Below are positions 47,865 to 55,710 of a stretch of DNA of 64,000 nucleotides, piece after piece. Each line of letters begins with the position of its first letter. The stretch's first letter is position 1. Origin of the DNA: JAIXWP01 sp044371755 (lineage in GTDB: Bacteria > Bacteroidota > Bacteroidia > Flavobacteriales_D > Sanyastnellaceae); contig JBILSZ010000001.1 in NCBI GenBank assembly GCA_044371755.1, positions 1 to 64,000 on the forward strand, read 5' to 3'. Below the pieces are notes generated by a model that was given only the letters and a program-made list of their open reading frames with translations, made no database searches and had not been told where the DNA came from. The translations under genes were made by a program, and so were the position numbers.

Positions 47865-48416
47865 TTAACTTTCCTTTTCTACCTGCATATAACCCAATTC
47901 CAATGGAGTTTTTCTTCCAAAAATCTTCACTGTAACTTTGAGTTTCTTTTTCTCCTCATTGATCTCTTCAATGATTCCGCTGAAATTGTTGAACGGTCCA
48001 TCGATCACCTTCACATTTTCCCCAACCACAAATGGAATATTCAATTCTTCTCCTGTCTCAGCCAACTCGTCTACTTTTCCAAGTATGCGATTCACTTCAG
48101 ACAAACGGAGTGGAATAGGTTCTCCTTTCTTCTCAGCACCCAAAAATCCAATCACGTTGGTGATATTCTTGATGATGTGTGGAATCTCTCCAATTAGAGC
48201 AGCTTCGATCAAAACATAACCAGGAAGGTAGCTACGCTCCTTGCTGATCTTTTTACCGTTTCGAACTTGGAAAACCTTTTCGGTAGGAATCAATACTTGT
48301 GCTACGAAATCCTGCATTCCACGGGCTTTGATCTCAGACTCAATGAATTCTTTGACCTTTTTCTCTTTCCCGCTGATAGCACGGACTACATACCATTTTT
48401 TTTCTATATCGCTCAT
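47865..48416 (-). CDS. nusG: Transcription termination/antitermination factor NusG
   Basis: 183 aa from the ATG at 48416 (MSDIEKKWYVVRAISGKEKKV); the frame is open from 48467 but would run into secE. It has the NGN domain (WYVVRAISGKEKKVKEFIE, then SYLPGYVLIEA) and a C-terminal KOW domain (VIDGPFNNFSGIIEEINEEKKKLKV). Binds RNA polymerase and couples it to ribosomes and Rho. 8 bp after secE. Confidence 0.96.
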   Translation of the reverse strand: MSDIEKKWYVVRAISGKEKKVKEFIESEIKARGMQDFVAQVLIPTEKVFQVRNGKKISKERSYLPGYVLIEAALIGEIPHIIKNITNVIGFLGAEKKGEPIPLRLSEVNRILGKVDELAETGEELNIPFVVGENVKVIDGPFNNFSGIIEEINEEKKKLKVTVKIFGRKTPLELGYMQVEKES

Positions 48417-48424
48417 TACTTGAA

Positions 48425-48649
48425 TTATGATAAGAATGAGTAGATGAAACCTACGAAGCCCTTCCATACTGAGGTCTTATCTCCGCTAACTCCGAAAACG
48501 AAGTCCATTCCGAAAATAATAACTGTGAGGATGAGCAAAGCGATAAACACAAGTACTGTGCTTTCCTGCAATTCGCGCCAGGTTGGCCAGGTCACTTTGT
48601 GCATGAGCTCGTTGTACGATTCTTCGATATATGTTTTGATACCTGCCAT
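48425..48649 (-). CDS. secE: Preprotein translocase subunit SecE
   Basis: 74 aa, the short single-TM form of SecE. The amphipathic cytoplasmic helix with KVTWPTWRELQEST is followed by one TM (VLVFIALLILTVIIFGMDFVF). Stabilises SecY. Located between tRNA-Trp and nusG as in many bacteria. Confidence 0.94.
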   Translation of the reverse strand: MAGIKTYIEESYNELMHKVTWPTWRELQESTVLVFIALLILTVIIFGMDFVFGVSGDKTSVWKGFVGFIYSFLS

Positions 48650-48678
48650 ACGCTTGGTAATAAGTTCTGTTTGTCTTG

Positions 48679-48749
48679 CACAGGTGGAGAGATTCGAACT
48701 CCCATCAACGGTTTTGGAGACCGCTATTCTACCCTTGAACTACACCTGT
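48679..48749 (-). tRNA. tRNA-Trp (CCA)
   Basis: 71-nt cloverleaf. Acceptor stem ACAGGTG/CACCTGT; anticodon arm GCGGT-CTCCAAA-ACCGT with anticodon CCA; T-arm loop TTCGAAT. No encoded 3' CCA. Lies between tuf and secE. Confidence 0.95.
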
Positions 48750-48832
48750 ATTTGATGATCTGTCTTAAAACGTGAAAGTGAAGGTGAAATCTTTTGATGG
48801 ATTTCACCTTCACTGATATTTTCACAAGTCAA

Positions 48833-50020
48833 TTACTTGATGATTTCAGTAACCTGACCAGCACCTACGGTACGGCCACCTTCACGGATTGCGAAGCGAA
48901 GACCCTTATCCATAGCGATAGGAGCGATCAATTTCACAGTGATGGATACGTTATCACCAGGTACAACCATTTCGCGACCAGCTTCGAGGTTAATCTCACC
49001 TGTTACGTCTGTTGTACGGAAGTAGAACTGAGGACGGTATTTGTTGTGGAAAGGAGTGTGACGACCACCTTCTTCTTTCTTCAATACGTAAATCTCAGCC
49101 TTGAATTCTGTGTGAGGTGTGATGCTATTTGGAGCAGAGATAACCATACCACGACGGATTTGGCTCTTTTCAACACCACGGAGGAGAAGACCAACGTTGT
49201 CACCTGCTTCACCACGGTCGAGGATCTTACGGAACATCTCAACCCCAGTACAAGTGGACTTCATTTTCTCTTCGTTGAAACCAATGATATCAACTTCGTT
49301 ACCTGTGTTGATTACACCGCGCTCGATACGACCAGTTGCTACAGTACCACGACCAGTGATGGTGAATACGTCTTCAACTGACATCAAGAATGGCTTCTCA
49401 ACTTCACGAGGAGGAATTGGAATCCAAGTATCTACTGCTGCCATAAGTTCGCGAACAGTGTCAACCCACTTTGGCTCACCGTTGAGGGCACCCAAAGCAG
49501 AACCACGGATAACTGGTGTGTTGTCACCATCGTATTCGTAGAAGCTCAAAAGCTCACGGATTTCCATTTCAACGAGGTCAAGAAGTTCCGCATCGTCTAC
49601 CATGTCCACTTTGTTCATGAATACAACGATCTTCGGAACACCTACTTGACGACCAAGAAGGATGTGCTCACGAGTTTGTGGCATTGGACCATCAGTAGCA
49701 GCTACCACGAGGATAGCACCGTCCATTTGTGCAGCACCAGTAACCATGTTCTTTACGTAGTCAGCGTGACCTGGACAGTCAACGTGAGCGTAGTGACGGT
49801 TAGCAGTTGCATACTCAACGTGAGCGGTATTGATGGTAATACCACGCTCCTTTTCTTCAGGAGCTGCATCGATAGATGCGAAGTCTTTTTTCTCAGCAAG
49901 ACCATCGGAGGCCAGAACGGTAGTAATGGCAGCTGTCAAAGTGGTCTTACCATGGTCTACGTGACCAATTGTCCCAATGTTTACGTGGGGTTTGGAACGG
50001 TCGAATGATTCTTTAGCCAT
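48833..50020 (-). CDS. tuf: Elongation factor Tu
   Basis: 395-aa GTPase that brings aminoacyl-tRNA to the ribosome. G-motifs: GHVDHGKT (~19-26), DCPGHADYVKNM (~81), NKVD (~136). Codon use is strongly biased (AAC, ATC, TTC), as expected for a major protein. Between the Thr/Tyr/Gly/Thr tRNA genes and tRNA-Trp-secE, an ancient gene order shared with E. coli tufB. Confidence 0.98.
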   Translation of the reverse strand: MAKESFDRSKPHVNIGTIGHVDHGKTTLTAAITTVLASDGLAEKKDFASIDAAPEEKERGITINTAHVEYATANRHYAHVDCPGHADYVKNMVTGAAQMDGAILVVAATDGPMPQTREHILLGRQVGVPKIVVFMNKVDMVDDAELLDLVEMEIRELLSFYEYDGDNTPVIRGSALGALNGEPKWVDTVRELMAAVDTWIPIPPREVEKPFLMSVEDVFTITGRGTVATGRIERGVINTGNEVDIIGFNEEKMKSTCTGVEMFRKILDRGEAGDNVGLLLRGVEKSQIRRGMVISAPNSITPHTEFKAEIYVLKKEEGGRHTPFHNKYRPQFYFRTTDVTGEINLEAGREMVVPGDNVSITVKLIAPIAMDKGLRFAIREGGRTVGAGQVTEIIK

Positions 50021-50098
50021 AGCCAGATGATTTTTGTTTGTTTATCTTATTTTGATAATTCCGTAATTAAAAAACACTCCTCTTCCTTTCACACATTT

Positions 50099-50116
50099 AG
50101 TCCACCGAAGTGGACT
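50099..50116 (-). promoter_or_regulatory. Stable hairpin between tRNA-Thr and tuf
   Basis: AGTCCAC/GTGGACT, perfect 7-bp stem with a TTCG loop on the - strand, 3 bp after the tRNA-Thr 3' end. Likely a processing or stability structure of the tRNA-tuf transcript. Confidence 0.55.
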
Positions 50117-50119
50117 TTG

Positions 50120-50191
<72 letters not shown>

Positions 50192-50323
50192 TTGTCAGAG
50201 GCAGACAAGTTCAATAAAGAATGCCACACACTCTTTCCGTTTTTTCTAAACAAAAGAGGCTTCCCTCTTCCGAAGCAGTCAATGTTTTCACAATTGAATA
50301 CTTCTTTTGTCCGCTTTCATTAG

Positions 50324-50396
50324 AGCGGGAGACGAGGCTCGAACTCGCGACATTTAGCTTGGAAGGCTAATGCTCTACCAACTGAGCTACTCCCGC
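50324..50396 (-). tRNA. tRNA-Gly (TCC)
   Basis: 73-nt cloverleaf. Acceptor GCGGGAG/CTCCCGC; anticodon arm TTAGC-CTTCCAA-GCTAA with anticodon TCC; T-loop TTCGAGC. No encoded CCA. Confidence 0.95.
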
Positions 50397-50455
50397 TTAA
50401 CACCCTTTCAATACTCTTTTGATATTTGGAAAAGGTCACAAATATCACCCTTCAG

Positions 50456-50538
50456 TGGGGAGAACAGGATTCGAACCTGTGAAGGTGTAAACCAGCAGAT
50501 TTACAGTCTGCCCTCGTTGGCCGCTTGAGTATCTCCCC
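50456..50538 (-). tRNA. tRNA-Tyr (GTA)
   Basis: 83-nt class II tRNA with long variable arm. Acceptor GGGGAGA/TCTCCCC; anticodon arm GCAGA-CTGTAAA-TCTGC with anticodon GTA; T-loop TTCGAAT. Confidence 0.95.
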
Positions 50539-50545
50539 TAAATGC

Positions 50546-50622
50546 TGGAGCCGGTGGAGGGATTCGAACCCCCGACCAGCTGATTACAAATCAGCTGCTC
50601 TGGCCAGCTGAGCTACACCGGC
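50546..50622 (-). tRNA. tRNA-Thr (TGT)
   Basis: Cloverleaf with acceptor GCCGGTG/CACCGGC; anticodon arm GCTGA-TTTGTAA-TCAGC with anticodon TGT. Unlike the other tRNAs here, the 3' CCA appears encoded (50546-50548). First tRNA of the tuf operon. Confidence 0.94.
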
Positions 50623-50656
50623 GTTAAACTTTTTTTGTTTGATTCAAAGAACGTTC

Positions 50657-50686
50657 AAAAAAACACCCCCGTGGTGAACGGGGGTG
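50657..50686 (-). terminator. Terminator after hpf
   Basis: Perfect 8-bp G/C-rich stem CACCCCCG / CGGGGGTG (50664-50671 with 50679-50686) and a seven-T run on the - strand. It overlaps the start region of the tRNA-tuf promoter. Confidence 0.85.
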
Positions 50687-50716
50687 CAAATGTAAAAAAC
50701 AAATTTGTTCGAGCAA
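50687..50716 (-). promoter_or_regulatory. Promoter of the tRNA-tuf operon
   Basis: On the - strand, TTG (50716-50714), 19 bp, then TACATTTG (50694-50687): a full match to the Bacteroidota -33/-7 consensus. The predicted start point falls inside the first arm of the adjacent terminator hairpin. Confidence 0.75.
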
Positions 50717-50746
50717 GTCTAAATGAAAATTTTTTTTAGACTTTCT

Positions 50747-51037
50747 TTATTTTTTTTGTTTCACCTTGTCAATTTGACGTCTCAATGCATCTACAGCATC
50801 ATCTGTAGCCTCCTCAAACGTGCGACACTGCTTGCGTGCAAACAAATCACGGCCAGGAATACTCAATTTGATTTCGGCTATCTTATTTTCATTAACATCG
50901 GAGCGATCTAACCTCAAAAACACCTCACCAAACGTGATACGGTCATGAAAATGCGTCAACTTCTGCAATTTCTCCTCGATAAAACTGATGAGTTTGCGAT
51001 CCGCATCAAAATGAATGCTTTGAACTTGTACTTGCAT
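50747..51037 (-). CDS. hpf: Ribosome hibernation promoting factor (short form)
   Basis: 96 aa; the single-domain HPF/YfiA type, without the C-terminal dimerisation domain of long HPF. Pattern: VQSIHFDADRKLISFIEEKLQKL, then GEVFLRLDR, and the basic AEIKLSIPGRDLFARKQ. Binds the 30S decoding site in slow growth. Downstream of the recombinase with a 26-bp gap and ended by a terminator. Confidence 0.9.
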   Translation of the reverse strand: MQVQVQSIHFDADRKLISFIEEKLQKLTHFHDRITFGEVFLRLDRSDVNENKIAEIKLSIPGRDLFARKQCRTFEEATDDAVDALRRQIDKVKQKK

Positions 51038-51063
51038 AATGCTTAAAATTTAGAGGGTTTAAC

Positions 51064-51954
51064 TTATTTACTTCGAGGATGCAACTTTGAGTGAATCCCC
51101 TTGAGTTTTTCTATGCTATTATGAGTGTATACTTGCGTAGCCGCCAAACTGCTGTGACCTAAGAGTTCTTTGATCACGTTCAAATCCGCGCCATTATTGA
51201 GCATGTGCGTCGCGAATGTGTGTCGCAACACGTGTGGACTTCGTTTCGATTGGGTGGTTACGGACGAAAGATATGTTTTAACTGTCGAATAAACAAGGGA
51301 TTTGGAAATTTTTTGGCCTTTATCCGATACAAACAACCAAGCCTCGCCATGATTGAGATTCAGATCATTGCGCATGTCCATGTATTGTTGTATTTGAGAG
51401 GTCATGCGCTTTCCAACGGGGACATAGCGCATTTTGTTTCTTTTTCCGAGTACCTTGATTTGCTCCAAACCAAAATCAATATCCCTATCACGCAATTGCA
51501 TCAGTTCACTAAGTCGAATTCCTGTCTCGTAAAATAATGTGATTAACAATTCATTGCGTACTGACGAAAACGTGTTTTCGGAGCGCTGAAAATTTTTCTG
51601 AAGCTCCAAGGTCTGATTTTCTTCCAAATATTGGGGAAGACGCTTAGGGATTTTTGGTTTGGACAATCCCTTCATAGGGTTTTTCTCGAGTTCGCCCAGC
51701 TTGATTAAATATCTAAACCATGCGTTCAAACTGCTCGACTTGCGATGGATTGAGGTGGGGCTATAGTCATCTTCCATCAAACCTGCCAACCACGTGCGGA
51801 TTATAGACGGTGATACCTCATGTGGAGAGGTGATTTCATATTGACTTCTACAAAATGTTGAGAATTGCTCTAGGTCTAGCTGATACGCTGAAACAGTATG
51901 CGGAGAACTCCGCTTCTCGCTGGTTAGATATGTAATAAAGCTATCAAAATTCAC
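51064..51954 (-). CDS. xerC: Tyrosine recombinase XerC/XerD
   Basis: 296 aa. N-terminal SAM-like core-binding domain, then the catalytic domain with R147 (TGIRLSEL), K171, H241-x-x-R244 (HVLRHTFATH), H267 (LGHSSL) and nucleophile Tyr276 (ATQVYTH). Full active site. Length and context (rpsU, hpf) point to the housekeeping Xer enzyme that resolves chromosome dimers, not a phage or transposon integrase. Between XerC and XerD I cannot decide with certainty. A terminator lies just upstream of its start. Confidence 0.88.
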   Translation of the reverse strand: MNFDSFITYLTSEKRSSPHTVSAYQLDLEQFSTFCRSQYEITSPHEVSPSIIRTWLAGLMEDDYSPTSIHRKSSSLNAWFRYLIKLGELEKNPMKGLSKPKIPKRLPQYLEENQTLELQKNFQRSENTFSSVRNELLITLFYETGIRLSELMQLRDRDIDFGLEQIKVLGKRNKMRYVPVGKRMTSQIQQYMDMRNDLNLNHGEAWLFVSDKGQKISKSLVYSTVKTYLSSVTTQSKRSPHVLRHTFATHMLNNGADLNVIKELLGHSSLAATQVYTHNSIEKLKGIHSKLHPRSK

Positions 51955-51958
51955 AACA

Positions 51959-51999
51959 ACAAAAAAAGGTAACTCCTTAGTCGAAACTAAAGAGTTACC
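51959..51999 (-). terminator. Terminator after rpsU
   Basis: Stem AGGTAACTC/GAGTTACCT with a second TTAGT/ACTAA helix and a CGAA-type loop (51966-51999), then seven T on the - strand (51965-51959). Separates rpsU from xerC. Confidence 0.92.
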
Positions 52000-52022
52000 T
52001 CAATATTGTAAACAAAGCAATG

Positions 52023-52214
52023 TTATTGCTCGTTCTGCTTCATGGCTGCTACGAAGACAGCATGCTTGATCTCTTCGCGGCGGCGAACACTTTTCTTAGT
52101 GTAGGCTTGACGACTACGAAGTTCCTTCACTACACCAGTCTTTTCAAACTTCTTCTTGAACTTCTTGAGCGCGCGATCAATGCTTTCGCCTTCTTTTACA
52201 GGTATGATTAACAT
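52023..52214 (-). CDS. rpsU: Ribosomal protein S21
   Basis: 63 aa; very basic 30S protein with the family start MLIIPVKEGESIDRALKKFKKKFEKTGVVKELRSR (in two parts here: LKKFKKKFEKTG, KELRSRQAY). Short S21 near the 30S platform. It has its own strong promoter and terminator. Confidence 0.95.
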   Translation of the reverse strand: MLIIPVKEGESIDRALKKFKKKFEKTGVVKELRSRQAYTKKSVRRREEIKHAVFVAAMKQNEQ

Positions 52215-52240
52215 TCTTTTCTTTCTTTTAAAATGGGGTG

Positions 52241-52270
52241 CAAATATAGAATACTTTTTTAATCAGTCAA
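52241..52270 (-). promoter_or_regulatory. Promoter of rpsU
   Basis: - strand TTG (52270-52268), 19 bp, TATATTTG (52248-52241): complete match to the Bacteroidota consensus. Same spacing as the tRNA-tuf promoter. It overlaps the last codons' downstream side of the acyl-CoA dehydrogenase gene. Confidence 0.8.
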
Positions 52271-53413
52271 CTATCCTTTCAAAATTTCTCTTGAAATTAC
52301 TAATTTCTGAATTTCAGAGGTCCCTTCACCAATAGTACAAAGCTTAGAGTCGCGGTAAAACTTCTCCACAGGGAAGTCTTTTGTGTAACCGTAACCACCA
52401 AAAATCTGGACAGCATCAGTAGAAACTTTTACGGCCACCTCAGATGCGTAGTACTTAGCCATAGCCCCTTCTTTAGTTACTTTTTTCTTATTGTTCTTCA
52501 AATAAGCTGCTTGATAGAGTAGTGCTTCACTTGCTTCTATTTCTACAGCCATATCAGCCAATTTGAACGCTATTGCCTGAAAGTTGGCAATCGGTTGTCC
52601 AAATTGCTCGCGCTCCTTGGCATACTTCACGCTGGCTTCGTAGGCTCCTTTGGCAATGCCCATGGCTAATGCGCCAATTGAAATGCGACCGCCATCAAGT
52701 ATTTTCATGGCTTGTTTGAAACCATCACCGGTATTACCTAAAATTTGGTTTTTGTGAACGCGGCAATTGTCGAAAATGAGTTCCGCTGTTTCAGAAGCAC
52801 GCATTCCAAGTTTATTTTCTTTTTTACCTCCCGAAAAACCAGGAGTTCCACGTTCTATAATGAATGCAGTAATTCCGTTGCTGTCTAAAAGGTCACCGGT
52901 GCGCACCAGCACTACAGCCACTTCACCGCTGATACCATGTGTAATCCAGTTCTTAGTTCCATTGATTACATAATAATCTCCATCCTGCACAGCCACGCAC
53001 TTCATGCGCATTGCATCGCTACCGGTATTCGCTTCGGTAAGACCCCAAGCTCCTATCCACTCAGCCGAAGCGAGTTTAGGTAGATATTTTTTCTTTTGCT
53101 CTTCGTTTCCAAATTCAAGGATGTGATTGGTGCAAAGACTGTTGTGTGCTGCAAGACTCAGCCCCACAGAACCACAAACTTTTGCAACCTCTTCGATAAC
53201 TTTAATGTATTCGTTGTAGCCCATGCCACTTCCTCCGTATTCCTGTGGAACAAGGACACCCATAAGGCCAAGTTCTCCCATTTTGGTAAAGACTTCGCGG
53301 GGGAATACTTGTGATTCATCCCACTCCATGACGTAGGGGCGTATTTCTTTCTCTGCAAAATCACGCACCATTTGTGCGATCATTTTCTCATTTTCGGTTG
53401 GTTCAAAGTTCAT
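52271..53413 (-). CDS. Acyl-CoA dehydrogenase (short/medium chain type)
   Basis: FAD-dependent oxidation of acyl-CoA at the alpha-beta bond in fatty-acid or branched-chain catabolism. The 380-aa product has the usual three-domain pattern: helical N-terminus, beta domain with LTEANTGSDAM and NGTKNWITHG, and a C-terminal helical domain with QIFGGYGYTKDFPVEKFYRDSK. The catalytic base is Glu363 in GEGTSEIQ, the SCAD/MCAD position. Substrate chain length cannot be told. It is the only gene of its pathway here. Confidence 0.94.
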   Translation of the reverse strand: MNFEPTENEKMIAQMVRDFAEKEIRPYVMEWDESQVFPREVFTKMGELGLMGVLVPQEYGGSGMGYNEYIKVIEEVAKVCGSVGLSLAAHNSLCTNHILEFGNEEQKKKYLPKLASAEWIGAWGLTEANTGSDAMRMKCVAVQDGDYYVINGTKNWITHGISGEVAVVLVRTGDLLDSNGITAFIIERGTPGFSGGKKENKLGMRASETAELIFDNCRVHKNQILGNTGDGFKQAMKILDGGRISIGALAMGIAKGAYEASVKYAKEREQFGQPIANFQAIAFKLADMAVEIEASEALLYQAAYLKNNKKKVTKEGAMAKYYASEVAVKVSTDAVQIFGGYGYTKDFPVEKFYRDSKLCTIGEGTSEIQKLVISREILKG

Positions 53414-53549
53414 TGCTTTGGGTATGTTTTATCTTTAAAAAAACGACATATTGAATTGAATGTTCGTTAGCGCCGTAAATGTAAGGATACTTACCTTCTT
53501 GAAAATTAAACAAACGAAAAACCAACCATTATTGTAATATTTTTAATGA

Positions 53550-54677
53550 CTAAGGCTTGGCTTCATCAGAAGAATATTGCATTTGCTTGATGGTAGCTTG
53601 TACAGTCATGGTATTGATAATGTCGCCAACATGGTAATAGTGAAATGTTTTGTTGTCGCTCATAGCCACAAACAAACCACCTCTGAAAAGTCCATCAAAC
53701 GTTTCGGTAGTAATTTCTGATCCATCACTTTCATTTGTCGAGGCGGGAATAAAAAACAATTCAGGATGCTGTTGAGTTCCTTCCATAAGTCCTCTTGGAA
53801 AGGCTCGAAAACAATTCCTTTGTTGATCCGATATTAGTATGAAATCATTATTTTTTCCTTTGTTGAAAATACTAATTCCTTCGTGATCTTCTACGAAATT
53901 CGTAGTCCCAAGAGTCGTTAGTTCTTCATTGCCTTTGCTGGGATCCGCATAGTATTTTCTAATTCCAAAATTTTCATCGGAATAATAAACAAAGCCATAC
54001 TCATGGTCTACCGCTATTGCCTCAATTTCTTTTAAACCTGAGAATTTTCCAAATTTTCGGGCTAATTCAAGTTTAAAATATCCAGAGTCGCCGTCTGCAA
54101 TGCGATATTGCCACAAGTAGGTACCATCTGTAGGACCAGTTTTTCTGCCAGCAATAATGTATTTTTCATTACTGTTTTTATCATAACCAGCTATTCCCAT
54201 AAGGTCTCGGAATTCTTCTCCTGTCTCGCCTTCAAATGCGGGAATTCCACCGTTATCAAGTGGATAAAAATCAGGTAGCCTAAAGATTCGAATGTTGTGT
54301 GTGAAACGCTCGCTTACAAAAGCAATATCGACTAAGGTATCTCCAAGTTTAACTCCATACAAAATATCCACATTATTGGGTCTCTGGAGATGCGGAATTT
54401 TGTTGACGATTTTACCGCGTAGGTCATAAGCATACAATCCTCCATCCTCGTCTTTGTCTGTACCGATCACAAGACTTTTTAACTTGTCCTTTTTATTAAT
54501 CCAAATAGCTGGATCGTCTGTGTCGTGATCAGTAGTGTCAGTAACAAATACGGGTTTAATAGGCTTGAACACCAATGAAGTAAATGGCGTTTTGGGGGCT
54601 TCTTTTTTCGCGCATGAAAAGAGAAAAACAGCCATCACGATAGTGATAGCTGTTGAAACATATGAATGGAATTTCAT
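53550..54677 (-). CDS. Beta-propeller phytase-like lipoprotein
   Basis: A 375-aa lipoprotein (lipobox LFSC, Cys22) with the beta-propeller (3-)phytase fold: TDHDTDDPAIWIN and RPNNVDILYG are characteristic calcium-binding motifs, and a late block reads EDHEGISIF. These enzymes remove phosphate from myo-inositol hexakisphosphate in a Ca2+-dependent way. The lipid anchor suggests it sits at the surface or in the periplasm of this cell. Last gene of an operon with a TonB-dependent receptor and an acidic lipoprotein; its start codon overlaps the stop of the upstream gene (ATGA). Confidence 0.9.
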   Translation of the reverse strand: MKFHSYVSTAITIVMAVFLFSCAKKEAPKTPFTSLVFKPIKPVFVTDTTDHDTDDPAIWINKKDKLKSLVIGTDKDEDGGLYAYDLRGKIVNKIPHLQRPNNVDILYGVKLGDTLVDIAFVSERFTHNIRIFRLPDFYPLDNGGIPAFEGETGEEFRDLMGIAGYDKNSNEKYIIAGRKTGPTDGTYLWQYRIADGDSGYFKLELARKFGKFSGLKEIEAIAVDHEYGFVYYSDENFGIRKYYADPSKGNEELTTLGTTNFVEDHEGISIFNKGKNNDFILISDQQRNCFRAFPRGLMEGTQQHPELFFIPASTNESDGSEITTETFDGLFRGGLFVAMSDNKTFHYYHVGDIINTMTVQATIKQMQYSSDEAKP

Positions 54678-55705
54678 CGTGTCAATGTAATTGTTTGTTC
54701 CTCAATTTCACCAAGAACCGATTCTCCAGCAAGTGTAATCACTACTTCATTCGTGCCGTTAAATAGGATCAAAGCATCAACCTCTACTTCAGCACTTCCG
54801 AGGTCATCTGTTTCAATTTCGCCCACCAAAGTGCCTTCATACTCAGTGATATTGATGAGGTCTTCAAAATCAAAGTCGTATTCCAATTCGACTTGGATTT
54901 CGACATTGACCATTTCCATTGCATCACACTCATCCTCTTCTGTTTCGATTAGGGTAATGGTCATTTCTAATTTTTCATGGTCAAATGAAAACTCGATTGC
55001 ATCAATCGCACTTGCTTCTAAGTCATTGATATCAGAATCGAAATTTCCAAAAAATGATTTAAAAGCTTCAAAAGCTGCAGGATCATTAAAATCAAAGTCA
55101 AAAGAAATGAAGATTCCTTCTTCATCAATCACATGATACCTAAACTCTGGTGCATCTTGCAATTTTACGCGCGAATCATTCGTCTGAATGCTGGTGAGCT
55201 CAAAAGAAAATCCTCGACCACCATCGTTTGTTGCAGCGTCATCATAATGCAATGGGTCCACTTCAAACTCTACTTCGATTTCTGCGATACCTGCTGGCCA
55301 ATCGAATGAACCTTCTTGTGTGTCAGCGTTCCAAACAAAGTTGAGCTCAATGTTTTCGTCTTCACTGGTGGTGCAATCGTCAATTTCGTAGAATGCTTTT
55401 CCACCTAGTATATAGTTGGTAATTTCACTTGGCCCTTCGTAATCAAAAACTTTGAAGAACACGCGCACGGTCTGTGAGGGTGCCAACACTTCGCCGTCTA
55501 CGTTGGGATTTGATTCTGACCAGATAGGAAGCATTTCCATCGCAATGCCAACGGCATCGTTATCTTCATTGTCAGCATCAAACTCATCAGAGAGTATGAT
55601 GACTTTTGGGAAATCCTGTGGATTTGTAATTTCAGTAACGTCTTCATCTCTTTTGCTACATGCAATGATTGAAATGAAGGAAAGGAAATAAAATATTTTT
55701 TTCAT
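54674..55705 (-). CDS. Very acidic lipoprotein of the phytase operon (unknown family)
   Basis: A 343-aa protein that I cannot assign to a family. The start is at 55705 (MKKIFYFLSFISIIAC, lipobox Cys16); the longer frame to 55750 would overlap the receptor stop. The mature part is unusually rich in Asp and Glu (e.g. SDEFDADNEDNDAVG, DFDFNDPAAFEA) with few basic residues. It begins 5 bp after the receptor stop and overlaps the phytase start, so the three genes are tightly co-translated. Possible roles are a surface Ca2+- or ligand-binding partner of the receptor. Predicted beta-rich; no TM beyond the signal. Confidence 0.7.
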   Translation of the reverse strand: MKKIFYFLSFISIIACSKRDEDVTEITNPQDFPKVIILSDEFDADNEDNDAVGIAMEMLPIWSESNPNVDGEVLAPSQTVRVFFKVFDYEGPSEITNYILGGKAFYEIDDCTTSEDENIELNFVWNADTQEGSFDWPAGIAEIEVEFEVDPLHYDDAATNDGGRGFSFELTSIQTNDSRVKLQDAPEFRYHVIDEEGIFISFDFDFNDPAAFEAFKSFFGNFDSDINDLEASAIDAIEFSFDHEKLEMTITLIETEEDECDAMEMVNVEIQVELEYDFDFEDLINITEYEGTLVGEIETDDLGSAEVEVDALILFNGTNEVVITLAGESVLGEIEEQTITLTR

Positions 55706-55710
55706 GATGT

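Noticed and set aside
48794..49381. 195-aa ORF on the + strand opposite tuf
   Set aside because: Shadow frame from tuf's biased codons; Thr/Cys/Phe-rich with no domain.
51064..51954. Tyrosine recombinase near tRNA genes as sign of an integrated element
   Set aside because: The gene sits in the conserved rpsU-xer-hpf context with no att-like duplication of the tRNA ends and no phage or conjugation genes.
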